Assembly (NCBI RefSeq): GCF_902686445.1
Contig: NC_062216.1
Coordinates: 10,065,084 to 10,129,083 of the forward strand
Length of the DNA stretch: 64,000 bases
Direction of reading: 5' to 3'
Source: Sciurus carolinensis
Lineage: Eukaryota > Chordata > Mammalia > Rodentia > Sciuridae
Shown: in pieces, positions 42,956 through 54,840 of the stretch
Layout of the letters: the number at the start of each line of letters is the position of its first letter
Position numbering within the stretch: position 1 is the stretch's first letter
The notes under the pieces: generated by a model
Told to the model about the DNA's origin: nothing
What the model saw: only the letters and a program-made list of their open reading frames with translations
The model's database searches: none
Position numbers and translations under genes: made by a program

Positions 42956-45869
42956 GGCACAACCTTTCCAGGTAATTTTTAAAAAGTCTTATAAATCTAA
43001 CACTGACTCTCAAGTTTTCCTAAACATGCCAGCATTGTTTATAAATGTAGCCCAAATCTCTTAGATCTTTCAACTTAGAATTCTAAGTCTAAAAACCAAC
43101 TGCACATTTAAAATTTGAGTTGTAGCCAACCTGTCAATGTTGGGACTTAGAACAGGATAACCTCAGGTATGGCGGTCCTAAAGTATGGCACCCTGGCAGG
43201 CCAAGTATTTGGAAGGGCCCAGAGTAAGCTCAGAAGCAAGCTCCCTTGGCCTTCTCCTGCCCTCCTGTCTCCACTCCCTCTGGCTCCCCGAAGCAAGTCA
43301 CAGAAACCCGAGTTCCCCTTGCCCAAGGTGGAGCATGGAAACTAGACGCCCTCTCCCCGAGAGCCAGCCCCAAGACCTAGAGAGGTCACTTTCCCCTTTC
43401 TCTTGAAGACCCATTCCAGAGAGGACCTGCTCCCTACACACACAGTGGCCAAGACTGAGTGATACCTAATTTTAACCCCAAAGTGTTGATACTGTGAATT
43501 TCATCTCATTCTAAACTTCCTGAAGACTGAAAATGGCCTCATCCACTAAATAATCCCAGGAGAGGGATTCCAAGCTGGGAATCCTCTAGTCCCAGAGAAA
43601 TGTCAAATTCGACTCATGGGAGCAAACCTCTGCTGCGCAGTGTCTATCTTCAAAGGGGGTCACCAACTATTGAAACAGAGATGATGCTAAATATCTGTTA
43701 TCCCATATTGTTGCTGTTTGTGATTTTAAAGTGGACTCCTCCTTGCCCGCGTGTGCCCTGCTAAGTGGACAGCTGAGCGCATGGAGCACACGCAGCGCAC
43801 CAGGATCTGAAGGAGCCCAGTGGATGCCGGGCTCTCGAGGTGGCCGCGTTTGCCTCCCCTGACTTTCATGGAGTGACCTGTCCTTCCTCCTCTGAGCCCC
43901 TCACCATGATCTTGGCTGCACAATTAGGACGTCCCATCCCTAGACAGCCACATGTCCAAAGTGTGGTTGCCCTCTCTCCCATGACAGCCTGATCCACCCC
44001 TTGCGGACGAAGGGACTGGACGCTGGGGACGAAGGTGGGAGGAGCCCTCTGAGGTCAGGCCCCACCTAGGTGACCTTTGCTCTCTCTGGGCCCAGCACAG
44101 GATTAAGGAGCAGAAGGCCCTGACCCCTATTCTGCGTGGTCACCGACTCCTCTGCAGTCCTAAGAATCGTGTCCATGGGGTACTTTCGGCTTCTCCCTGT
44201 GGAGACCTCTGTGCCCTCTGGGAAGACCTTCTGGACCCGCGCCAGCCCCCCTCCGGCGTGGCACCTCTGATCCCGGGGAGCACTCGGCATCTGTGTTGGA
44301 CCTGGGAGCCATGCCTTCCTCCTCTCCCCCTCCTCCCGAGTCTCTCAGAGGGACACAGAAGCTCCAGGTTTCTCTGCAGGGCGATACTTCGCCCATGTTC
44401 TCAGAGGGTCCCTGCTGTCCCCACCTCTCGTCTTTGGCAGATCAACCGTCTCTAAAACGTCCTTTTCCAGAATCTTTGTGAACGTCCAGCCTGACTTTCT
44501 GCACTCTTGGTCTGGCTGAGAGGCTGAGGGTCCGAGGAGCTCCAGGGCCTCATGGGGAGCTGGGCGGGGGCTTTCCGACCTTCTGTGACTTGGGCCGAGG
44601 CTCAGCCGCTCAGCAGGCATTGTCCGGTCGTTTACCTTGCCGCCCGCCGTCCTGCGACTCCACTGCTGTCCCTGCCTGCCTGCCCCACGATGCTCGGCAG
44701 AGGCTGGAGGTGCTGAAGCAGAGTCGGTTTGGGACATTTGAAAGTCCACGGGGTGCCCCGCACCCCTTCTCGCCCCCTCTCTCCCCGCCCCCAGGTGGAC
44801 CAGGGTGCAGTGCCAGTGCTGCTGAGAGCCACCCGGCCCCTCTCCAGCGAGGTTTGGGTCTAGAAGGAGGGCCAGGGCCTGGCTGGCATCAGTCCTCGCT
44901 CTGCTGACCGTCTCCACCCTCACCACCGGCGTCTCAGGGCACCTTCTGTGGAAGCCATCACCCCGGCAGATGCCCTTTGACATGGGCAGTCTGTGTTCTT
45001 GGGTCCCCAGCTTCACGGGAACATGTGCGTCCGGCTGGAACTCCCGGCTCCTCTCCTGGCCCTGCGATTCCCTTGTCCCCACCTCCTGGCTGGCCCCCAC
45101 CTCCTGGCTGGCCTTTCTGGCTGCGAATCCTCCTGAGAGGCCCTTGCACCCCAGACTCCAGCTCTCCCCAGACCCTCCTCTCTGGGCCAGGCCCTGGTGG
45201 TCTCGCCCACGGCCTGGGTTCCCGTGGTGCCTTCTGGGGCACCAGGTCTGCCTCTGAGGGCACCGGGCGTCTCGGTGGTTCTCGTGGAGTCGCCACCGTT
45301 GGCTGCGGGGAGGGAATTCCTTCCTGATGGCTCCCCAACCCCACCTCAGCCTTTTCTCTACGGGGAGTGTGTGTGGCAGGGACAGTGACTGGCCACTGTC
45401 ACTGTGTCCTCGGTGTGGAAGACCCCAGCCCAAACCCTGGGACAAGGGAAGAGCACGGTCACAGCGCCCGAGTCTGTATTTATAGCCTCCTGGCTTTCCT
45501 GCGGATTCTTTCTCACCCGACTTCACTGGCCCTCTTAGCGCCTCGGCCCTGGTGGGCACTGGAGACCCAACCCCTGGCCTATTTTCCACTTTCCTTTTTT
45601 AAGCCGTCTGATCTTCCCAGGAGGGGTCGGGCCTCCCGTTGCTGCCGTGCTTTGTGTTTCCTTCACATTCGCTTCTTTTTGTGCTTTCCCCAGAAAAATG
45701 ATCTGGGACTTGGAAATGGGCAAAAGGGATTTCCAGGAGCCTTTCAGTGCAGTGCTGGGCCTGGCCTGCTCTGCGCGGCAGGGCTTCAGGTCTGCAGGGG
45801 TGGAGGCCGACTGTCGTCCAGTAGAGCTGTCCGTCACTTCTGTCCCAGGGGATAGATCAAAGTTAATGG
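42956..45869. other. No accepted gene; GC-rich with a long minus frame
   Basis: A 414-codon minus-strand frame spans 44345-45589. Its composition is rich in G, R, P, S and Q, it has no recognisable domain, and other long frames overlap it. 43120-43740 may be an old LTR-like repeat that was not classified. Confidence 0.4.
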
Positions 45870-46078
45870 CCCTGTTGGATATTAACTAGTTTTGTTTCGA
45901 ATCCATGATTTATTAAATTAACTGCATAGGCACACCCAGCTTCTCGAATGCTCTCTTGACTGGTTTTAACATCTTTTTGTTTCCCTCATTAATAAATTAG
46001 TTAAATGAACTCTTTGACACTATGGTTTTTTTTTTTTTTTTTTATTTGTCTGAGGACTTTTATATATTTAAAATTATA

Positions 46079-46177
46079 GGGCTGGGGAGATAGCTCAGCT
46101 GGTAGAGTGCTTGCCTTGCAAGCACAAGGCCCTGAGTTCGATCCCCAGTACTGCTAAATAAATAAATAAAATAAAAT
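46079..46177 (+). repeat. ID SINE with intact Pol III boxes
   Basis: 'ggggctggggagatagctcagctggtagagtgcttgccttgcaagcacaaggccctgagttcgatccccag', A/TAAA-rich tail, target duplication aaaattata (46070-46078, 46178-46186). Both promoter boxes are nearly tRNA-like, so it is probably young. Confidence 0.95.
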
Positions 46178-46454
46178 AAAATTATACCGTAAGGGTCTTT
46201 ACATTTTCGTACATACTAACTGACATGATAGTTTCTCTTATGTGTTTAATATTTTTGATGAAATTGTTTTGTCTGATATGAATGTAGTAACTCCAGTTTT
46301 TGCTTTTAGTTGATGTTTAATAGAGCACACAGATGTGTTATGTTCAGTCTTTCATCTTAAATATCTCATACTTAACAATCATTAGATTTTATTATTTGGC
46401 TCTATAAGAGTGTGTTCCGCTTCTGTTTATTAAAATTACAAGCATATTGTTACA

Positions 46455-46806
46455 GTGTGAATCTGGAATGTGCCCTGAACATGCACGTGTTGAAGGCGTG
46501 GTCCTGAGCTGGGTGCTATTGGAAGCGGTGGGAACTGTAAGTGGTGGGCCTAGCAGGGGGTCTTCAGGAGACAGAGGGCGTGCCACCAAGAGGGACTCTG
46601 GGATCCTGGTCTCTTCCGCTTTCTCTCTTTGGGCCTGCTTGTGAGATGAATGGTTTCACCACACGTTCTCGCCATGATGTGCTGCTTCACCATGGGACCA
46701 GAGCGATAGGGCCAATTATGGACTGAAACCAGGAGCCAAAACTGAACTTTCCTCTTTTTAAGTTTTTTATCTCAGGTATTTTGTTACAGTAAAAGACAGG
46801 TAAAAC
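46455..46806 (+). repeat. MaLR-like LTR, sense; sister of 132-552
   Basis: 'gtgtgaatctggaatgtgcc', 'cacgtgttgaaggcgtgg', 'acgttctcgccatgatgtgctgcttcacc' and 'ggactgaaaccaggagccaaaactgaactttcctc' parallel the LTR at 132-552 block for block. Confidence 0.6.
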
Positions 46807-46924
46807 ATATGTTTGGTCTTAATAATACTATCCTTTTGTTTTCTTTAATACTTTTAAGCTATTTCTTCCTCATGTCATTTTAAAGCTTAGGGTATACAGT
46901 GGGTGTCTTATTCTGATCCATACC

Positions 46925-47107
46925 ATAACAAATATCACATACTGGGGAGAGCTTCAACAACAGATATTAATTTCCTCACAGTTATGGAGACGGGAAGTCT
47001 AAGATCAAGGTGCTGGCAGGGTTCATTTTCTAGAGAGGGCTCTCTTCCTGGCTTTGGATGGCTATCTTCTTGCTGTGTCCTCATTGCAAAAAAGGAGAGA
47101 GGTTGGT

Positions 47108-47200
<93 letters not shown>

Positions 47201-47360
47201 CACACGCATGCGTGAGCGTGGGTCCCCATGTCTCTTCTTTTGAGAACACTGATCCTGTCAGGTCAGAGCTCTGGTTTCCTCACTTAGCCTTAATCACCTC
47301 CACAAAGCCCTGTTTCCCAATATGGTCACATTGGAAGTAGGGGCTTCAACATGAATTTGG
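46925..47360 (-). repeat. MLT1-type MaLR LTR, antisense, hosting a microsatellite
   Basis: 'ataacaaatatcacatactgggg', 'acagatattaatttcctcacagttatggagacgggaagtctaagatcaaggtgctggcagg', then after the microsatellite 'aatcacctccacaaagccctgtttcccaatatggtcacattgg' and 'cttcaacatgaatttggagg'. Confidence 0.65.
47109..47199 (+). repeat. Compound (GT)n(GA)n microsatellite
   Basis: (GT) runs to 47145, then after one CA step (GA) runs to 47199. Pure units, likely polymorphic. Confidence 0.97.
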
Positions 47361-47517
47361 AGGACACAGACCACAGAGGTGGGCTTCCTGACTCTGAGTT
47401 TTACTATGGCGTGGCCCTTCTGGCTTGTTCCTTGAGGAACTCTGCACACAGTATCTTTAGGTCCTCCTTCTCGGGCTGGTCAGATTCTCCAGAGGAGCCT
47501 TTCAGTTTCCTGCCTGA

Positions 47518-47615
47518 CCTGGGCATGGTGGGAGGATGGCTTGAGCCTGGTGTTTGAGACCAACCTTGACAAGATAGCAAGACACCATGTCCAAAAAATA
47601 GACAGGCAAACAAAC
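47518..47615 (+). repeat. B1/7SL-type SINE fragment
   Basis: 'gggcatggtgggaggatggcttgagcctggtgtttgagaccaaccttgacaagatagcaagacacc' with an A-rich end; the 7SL right-hand core. Confidence 0.6.
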
Positions 47616-49224
47616 AGACTTCCCGCCTGTGGGGAGAGGCCTAGCTGCCGCACTCTGATCCAAGCGAGGAAGCACTGGCAGGATCACTTCACCTCGGCCC
47701 ATCGCCCACTCCCTTGACCCTGACGCCCAGTCCTGTGGGCCTCGCTGGAGAGCAACCCAGCCTGCAGCAGCCCCTCCGTGCCGCTCCCTGTCTCCGGGGC
47801 AGCCTGACCGGGCGCCCCTGCAGGCCCGCTCTCGGGGCTCTGGGGGTGCTGCGTGCTCTACCAGGTCTCCCTCCTCTCCCGGCGGGGTATGAGGGTTGTT
47901 TTAAGATTCACTGGTCTGCTCTCGGGTGCTCTGGGGGTCGGAACTGACGTGGGCATTCAGTCCTCCTCCTAATTCAGAAAGCTCCGAGGTCTTTCCGCAG
48001 TGACTGCCAGCGCCACTTCGCTTCCGCCTGTCCGGGTAGGCGGGTCACCTGCCCGCTCCTCTCTGCATCGTGCCCACTCCCACGCTCTTTATTTGGGTGC
48101 AGCTCCGGGTGCATTTCTTCACGGGGGGTGGGGGGTTCGTGGCGCCCGTTGGCAGGGCGGGCGGGTGCAGCACACGGGTCTGCTGTGCCCGTGTGCCAGG
48201 CCCATCCTGTCGCCAGCCCGCCCTTGTCTTAGAGACTCCTGAGCCACTGCAGATGCGGGCAGGAGTCCTTGGCTCTGCACGTGACGTGTGCCACGGTCAG
48301 CTGGCTGCCTTTACGCCCAGCTCTTCACCCAGGGGCCCTGTGCCTGGTGACGGCACTTCCTTCCTTTGAACTCTGATTCTGCTTTGTAAAGGGAGACCCT
48401 GGTTCCTACCTCGAGGACTGTCACGAGGGTGTCAGGGAGTGGCCACTGGACAGGCACGACTCCCCTCTGTTCCTCCCTGTCTCCTGGCCTTTCTCCCTCC
48501 AGGTAGCTGTGGTTGGCCCTGTGCCACTGCCCCAGCACCCCAGGCACTCAGTGACCCAGACCTGTCTGCAGCGTTGGGCAGAGGTGAAGCCCAGAATCCC
48601 CAGAACCCTGGTGGCTGGACACCGGGCCACTTCCTGGGGACAGCAGGTCCGAGTGCTGGGAGCCCGTCTCTTGCCTGCCCTGACTGTGACGCCAGGGGCT
48701 GCCAAGTCTTCCTGGAGGTCTCCTGTTCCAACCTCGGAGACAAGAGGGACCCTGAGACCAGAGGAAGGCCTTCTCCGCAGGGCTGTGGCTGGTGCAGGAG
48801 CCAGCCTCCACAGCAGGGGAGGGAGGACAAGGAACGGCCACCTCTGACCTCAATAAAGGATGTCCACGCTCCAGTGGCTCACAGTGAGCATGCGGGCTGA
48901 CATTTTGTATGACGGGATTGTTCACCGTCCGTGTGCGGCGACCGACTGAATGAAAAAGGCCAAGTGCCAGACAGCCTGGCCCGCCCGCCCGCCTTCACCT
49001 CCACAGGCGTCAGGAGGGAAGGGCTGGAAAGTGTGGGGGCGCATCTCAAGGGAGGACACGGGGGCCTTGGCTGAGTGATGCTCGTAGGAAACAACTGGAA
49101 GCAGCAGACCTGGGGACTGACTCCACCCCTGTGCAGCCCGTGCTCATCTGATTCCAAGCACTGTGACGGAAGCCAGAGGGAGACCTGTCCTCGCCCGCCT
49201 GTGCCACTGCAGTGCACCTGAGGG
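47616..49224. other. No gene; GC-rich
   Basis: Frames of 100-170 codons overlap on both strands (48432-49388), none with a known domain. An isolated AATAAA lies near 48853. A G-run 'ggggggtggggggttcg' lies near 48123. Confidence 0.45.
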
Positions 49225-49545
49225 GGTCCCTTGACAGGGCACGGACTGGTTTCCCACGGTTCTGGAGGTTGGGAAGTCAAGGTCAAGGGGCCAGCACCTG
49301 AGGGACCTTCTTGCTGCGTCCTCCCACGGTGGAGAGTTAACAGGTGAGAAGCACGTGCCCAGGAGAGAAGGGAAGGGGCCAAGTCCATCCTCCATCGGGG
49401 CCCACTTCCGGGACGACCCAGCCACTCCTAGATGAGCCAGGCACCTGGGAGGGCAGAGCCGACTCCTCGGAATGGCTCCACCCTCAGCACTGTTGCTTCG
49501 GGGACCAACTTCCACGGCATGGACGCTGGGGGACATGCTGGAGCC
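49225..49545 (-). repeat. MLT1-type MaLR LTR, antisense, diverged
   Basis: 'cacggttctggaggttgggaagtcaaggtcaaggggccagcacctgagggaccttcttgctgcgtcc' is the diagnostic block; the right half is decayed. Confidence 0.5.
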
Positions 49546-51069
49546 TGAACAAGCTATTCTCATTTTTTCAAAGAGCAGCCCCTGCTTTTCCCTCCCATTT
49601 TCTTGATGAAGTCCTCTGCTCCCTCCATTTCCAACCGTAGACACTGGGGTGGTGACAGGAGGACCTTCCTTACAGGTTGGTGTGCAGATGACATAAAGAC
49701 ACGAAGGACTGTTCCTGTTGGCATCCTCTTCAGCGTGAGCTGACTGACAGCTTTTCCCCCGAGAAAGGAGATGTGGTGTAGAGCGGCTGGCATGGCCCAG
49801 CCACCGACCGGTGTTGAATCCTTGGTCTTCCAGCACCTCAGTGGCTGAGACCACGGCTGGTGTGCCGGGCCACTCGGGGGCCTGCTCATGCTGCAGCGGA
49901 GGCCACCCACACTGCAGGAACGGTGCTGACCGCCACCAGCAGCACGGTGGCCGTCTGCCACTTCAGGCCTGGACATCAAGACACCAGCCCATGCCCACAT
50001 CTGATAAATGGCAGAGACTATCATTCGCTTTGAGGATGGCCCTGAGGATTCCTCAAGATCAGAAGTCACCTGCACAGAACCTGGGGCGGAGTCCAGAGCA
50101 TGGAGCAACCAATGTGGTTCCTCTGAAGCCAGGTGGACAGCAGGGTATTCTAGGCCCAGGGTGGGACAGCAGCAGGAGATAAGGCTGCACACAAATGGGG
50201 GATGGGAGGAGGAGGTGGAAAGGGGGCAGGAGGAGGTGGAAAGCGCTGATTTGTGCTTGATCGGGTCGGTGGGATGATCTGTGAAGGTTAAAACCCATTT
50301 CCTTAAAAGGTCTGTAGCTCTGCTTGTTGGAGTTGCCTTCCCGGGACGTTGTGGTGCACACAACTCTATACAAACATGTCTACCCCTGCCACACGAGGCG
50401 GCCCTGCTCCCTCAAAAGGGACTCCCTCCGACACTGCGACCAGCTCACAGGCAGCGAGCAGGGCACACCACATTGGACAAGCTCTCAGAATGACAGTGGC
50501 CTTTAAAAATGCTTTGTGCTGCTGTAATCTCAGCGAGTATCTTGTCCCCTAAGGCAAGGATTTGACAACCCGCAACCCTACAGATTAGGTGAGCAGAAGA
50601 GAAAGATCCACCAGTGGATGGAGGAGACGGGGCTTCAGAACACCAGACACGGTCTTTTTGGTGCTGGCTTCCAAGAAATTTAGATTCCAGCAAAAAAAAC
50701 TGGAGATTCTGTAGTCAGCAGATTTAAAACTCCCTCACTGAGACACTGCCCAAATCATGCTTGCTGGATGTTTGTAATTAGAGCGCCACGCAGGCCCTGC
50801 CTGAACTTGCCTTGAGCCGTTTCTCCAGCCTGAGGCCGCACGTCCCTGGAGAAACTGCTTCATCAGGGGCAGCGACTGTTCATAGAGCTCTGCTTATGTG
50901 CTGCCCTCAGACAGGAACATGCTGACCCTCCCACTTGCCCAGGGACGGGGGTACCGAAGCTCAAAAGGTGAGGGATGTCTCCAAAGCTTCTCAGTCAGCG
51001 AGCCCAGGCCTCCAGCTCTCTGCAAGCTCAGGGTTCTGATTTATTTTTTTCCTGGTCCCCCTACTCACT
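49546..51069. other. No gene recognised
   Basis: A 267-codon minus frame at 49560-50363 has no recognisable domain. No repeat assigned. Confidence 0.45.
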
Positions 51070-51232
51070 GCTCCTTGTGGTGGGGAAAAACCCCAGGGGT
51101 GCCCTATCACTGAACTACACCCCCAGTCCTTTTTGTTTTCTGAGACAAGGTGTCACTAAGATGCTGAGGCTGGCCTCAAACTTGCCATCCTCCTGACTTA
51201 ACTTCCCAAGTCGCTGCGATTACAGGTGTGTG
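51070..51232 (-). repeat. B1-dID SINE, antisense
   Basis: 'aaccccaggggtgccctatcactgaactacacccccagtcc', the linker, 'gagacaaggtgtcactaagatgctgaggctggcctcaaacttgccatcctcctga', ending near 'ttacaggtgtgtggc'. Confidence 0.9.
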
Positions 51233-54200
51233 GCTTTTGAATACCTCAAGAACAAAATTTAACTTCAACTAGATGATAATCTAAAAAAATATCCCAAACA
51301 CCTTTGGCTATGAAAATTTGCAATTAGAAAGATGTTTACATAGAAAGGCTTTGGTTTTTAATTGCATTTTTTCAGTACTCTTTCAGATCAACAGAGATGG
51401 AAAATAAGTCCATTTGTTCCTAAATCTGAGAAGCAATAAGCTTTACCAGGCTTTTTGCTTGGTAGTAATAGTTTCTACAATCTCATTTTTTATCTAAACA
51501 TATCTGCCTGGTTTTGATACGGTTTGATTTTTTTTTTGCTTTTTCTGTAAGTCTTCACTTGCACTGAAAGCAGAACTTCCTGTCTGGGCTGTGGGTGGCT
51601 GTGGGTGGCTGTGGGTGGCTGTGGGTGGCTGTGAGTGGCTGCAGGGACGTCATCACTGCACATCAGAAACGCGCCTTGGCTTTGCTGGTTTGTGCCAAGG
51701 ATCATGCCCACTGGATCTTTCTCACGGGCTGCCTGAGGCTGAACAGCACAGGTCTCAGAAGGGCCAGACTGGAGAGGTGGCAGCAGCACCAAGTGCCACC
51801 CAGTCATGACAAGCTGGAGCTTCTGGTGGCTGAGAGCTTCCCAACTGCTGCCACTGCGCACAGCCATGGAGACTCCTGCCAAGGAGCGCTGAGGCGAGCC
51901 AGGAAGTGGCCTTCTGAACCCGGAGGGGAAAACAGGGTTAGCCAGGGCCGGGGCCATCACAAGGGAGCGGGCTCCTCAGCAATCTGGTTTTAAAATCTTG
52001 TTCTAAGTAGTCGTATTTTAAAATGATCACTGCTTTTTGACAGTTTCAAAAGGGCTTTCGGTACACTGCATGTTTTGATCCATCTGGGAAAACAGGAGTG
52101 AGGAGGTGGAGGCCCACCGGCTTGTTTTTCAGGCCCTGCCTGCGGGTCCAGCACAGCCGAGGCTCCTGAAATGTGCATGACAGTGTGGGCTACACTTTAT
52201 TAGTTTTAATAGTTTTATTTTTATACAGAAAAACCCTATAATTGAGAAGTAGCTAAATTCCCCAAACCACACTCCTGGAAAGCCGCAGGGCCGCAGAGCG
52301 CCCGTAGGAAAGCCACCGTCGCTCGCCTTCTGGCAGCTTAATGAAATGGCAAACAGCACCCAGGAGGAAACCCAGTGTTGTGGGCTGGAAACTGAAACCT
52401 GTAAATTCATGACAAATGTCACTGCATTTAAAGGGGGAGGAAAATCTCCCACAGGGCTTCTCTGTATGTTAAAGACTTTATTTTCAGACCTTTTTAGAGG
52501 AATCAAGTCCATTAAACAAACCTCTGCAAGTGGCACAGGAGCCACAGGGCCCGCGGGAGCCACGCTCTCAATTAGGAGCTGACCCGCTGAGCCGTCTCCT
52601 TTGCAGATTGCCTGGAAGTTTAGAGGCAGCTTTACAAGATGAACCTTTGAAAAAACCCAATCTTTCCCCCATTTTTAGGTAAGGGCCTGTTTTTTTAGTT
52701 TTTTTGCTTTCTCCACTGAACACAAGCCACCATCCACCTTAGAGAACTAACAGTGGGCAACGGCTTCTACGGATGCAGGCAGGTCCTAGTTCACAGCCAC
52801 AGCCTCAGACCATGCAGGGTGGACTGCTGGACAGGCCAGTGCTTTCCGGAACCACACTGGGGGCTGCCCCCACTGTCCTGCAGTCATCGAGTGTGGGAGC
52901 ACACAGACAATCAGGACTGTGCACAGGAGGCTCTGTGACGCCTGGCTCAGGGGCAGCCTCCTGGGGGGGACAGCTGCTTGACTATCATCGCAAGCTACAG
53001 TCTCATTTCCAAACATCAGCACAGTAGCCAGAATGATTTCCGGGAAAAGGAAAGCTCATTTTAACTTGTGGGCAAATGCACGTGTGGCTGTGGGCCAGAG
53101 ACCCAAGTCTGACAGTTTTCATGTGTCTAACCTGACTTTTGTCCCTGGAGTATATAAATAACTTCCTCACAGGCCAGTCATGGGGCTTATTTCACAAGTT
53201 ACGCTGTTCAAGTGAGCTGATCTGCTTTTCACTGTGTCTGAGTCTACATAGGTCACTTGCAGCCCTCATGCAGAATGTAGAAACTGGATGAATGAAGTGG
53301 CTTCCTGGGTACAGAGATGACTGCTGCAGGGCTGGGTCAGCAGACATCGCCCCGGCTGTGAAAGCAGTTTCCAGTCTGCAGCTGCAGGAGGGTGAGGCTC
53401 CTTGCCAGGGGACAGTGTAGGTTCATTGGTCCATCGGCTTTGCCAGCCTCTCTGCTGAGTTGCCAAGAACTCCTGCTTCTCGTCTTCTGCCAGGAAGCAG
53501 GCTGCATCAGGGTGGACGGGTGCAGCCATTACTTAAGCATTTTGACCATATATGGGCCTTGTAATCTGTAGCCGATCTTTCTATAGTAGTTCCTGGTGCC
53601 AACCCCTGCAGAAAAACCAAAGTAAACAGCGTGTCATCAGCACAACTTTAGTAACACTTGAAAGTCAGCAACTCGTCCCTCAGCCCCTCCCACTCCCATT
53701 CACAGACCAAACCCTACTCGGGGCAGAATCTCTCGGCTTTAATGAGTTTCATTATGCGAAATTCAAGCTGTAGGCAAATATGGAAACTGCTGCATACAGT
53801 CCTCCTTCCTTGACTGCTACACAGTGTGGGTCCATGACTGCTCCCTCCAGAGCATGTACGCTGGTGGCCCTGCCAGCAAGACACTGCTTTAGGGGCTTCT
53901 GGTAGACGAGGGGGATGTGTGAGGAAGCCCGCTGATGCCATGGTTTCCCAGAAGTGAGGAGAAGTGGAGAAATGGGGTCTCCACACTCAACCAGGCTGGT
54001 GTCAGAACTGTGGAGAGGAGAGCAGTGCTCACAGGAAAGCACCTCCTCATTAGCTGCTGCCACAGAAGAGGGTTTGCTGGGATGGCGCTGGTGCACAGAA
54101 ACGTGGCGTGCGGGGAGGAAGGGGGTCTTCCACACCAAGAGGTTCTCCAGTTCTCCATGGACACCAACCGGGTCCTACGATTTGACTCAGTTCTGATGCT

Positions 54201-54319
54201 GACTGCATGGAGTGCAGAGCCCGAGGTGAAGGGCTTGGCCCCACAAGCCTGCCCCCAGCTGCCGCAGACCTCCCTTGTGAGCAGTGGGCTACCACTACCA
54301 GGTGACTTCTGTCGAACCT
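51233..54319. other. No gene; possible conserved-type noncoding block
   Basis: Contains a minisatellite (51591-51640). 52195-52680 is complex, balanced, repeat-free sequence of the kind often seen in conserved noncoding elements, but this cannot be tested here. Confidence 0.4.
51591..51640 (+). repeat. 10-bp minisatellite, five copies
   Basis: GTGGGTGGCT repeated five times, the last with one change (GTGAGTGGCT). G-rich runs could form quadruplex-like structure. Confidence 0.95.
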
Positions 54320-54840
54320 GGCTACAAACTGGGGTTCCCACAACGCCATCAGATGAGATAATTTGCTATAATAGCTCAAAGAACTCAGAGAAGCATTTAC
54401 TTAATGTCTACTGGGTAAAGGATGTGACAAAGGATACAGATGAACGGCCAGATGGAGTGTACGAGGTGAGGTCTGAATGGGCCCTGCAGCTCCTGTCCCG
54501 TGGAGTTAGCGTGGGCCACCTTTCCGGCACATGTGTGTGTTTGCCCAGCTGGAAAGCTCACTGGACCCAGTCTTAGGGATTTTATGGAGGCTTCGTCTTA
54601 TAGGCAGGATCAATTATTAACTCAATCTCCAGCCTCTTTCCCCTCCCCTGGCTGAAGGTTCCAAGCTTCTAATCCCTGTCTGGTCTTTCTGGTGACCAGC
54701 CCCCATCAAGGAGACCACTGAGGGCTGCCCCATTAGAACAAAGGACATTCCAAGGGCTTTACAGCTCTGTGTCGGGGAGGCGATGGGCTGGGGGTACAGA
54801 GGCCAGTTATATGTTTCTTACTATGCCTTCATATTTAAGG
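54320..54840 (-). repeat. Ancient ERVL-class LTR, antisense
   Basis: 'acgccatcagatgagataatttgctataatagctcaaagaactcagagaagcatttactta', 'gatacagatgaacggccagatgg', 'gggattttatggaggcttcgtcttataggcaggatcaattatt' and 'tggtctttctggtgaccagcccccatc' follow the reversed order of a well-known ancient ERVL-type LTR (MER21-like). Exact subfamily uncertain. Confidence 0.6.

Larger units (their letters stand above)
45870..46900 (-). mobile_element. Old L1 fragment, antisense, with ID and LTR inserted
   Basis: 'gtttctcttatgtgtttaatatttttgatgaaattgttttgtctgatatgaatgtagtaactccag' and, right of the LTR, 'gtttggtcttaataatactatccttttg' read as reversed L1 sequence. Boundaries are approximate. Confidence 0.5.

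Noticed and set aside
47146..47340. Arg/Glu-rich frame from the microsatellite
   Set aside because: Translation of a (GT)n(GA)n tract; not a gene.
49560..50363. 267-codon minus-strand frame
   Set aside because: No recognisable motif; the neighbouring minus-strand frames in the same GC-rich segment are equally long.
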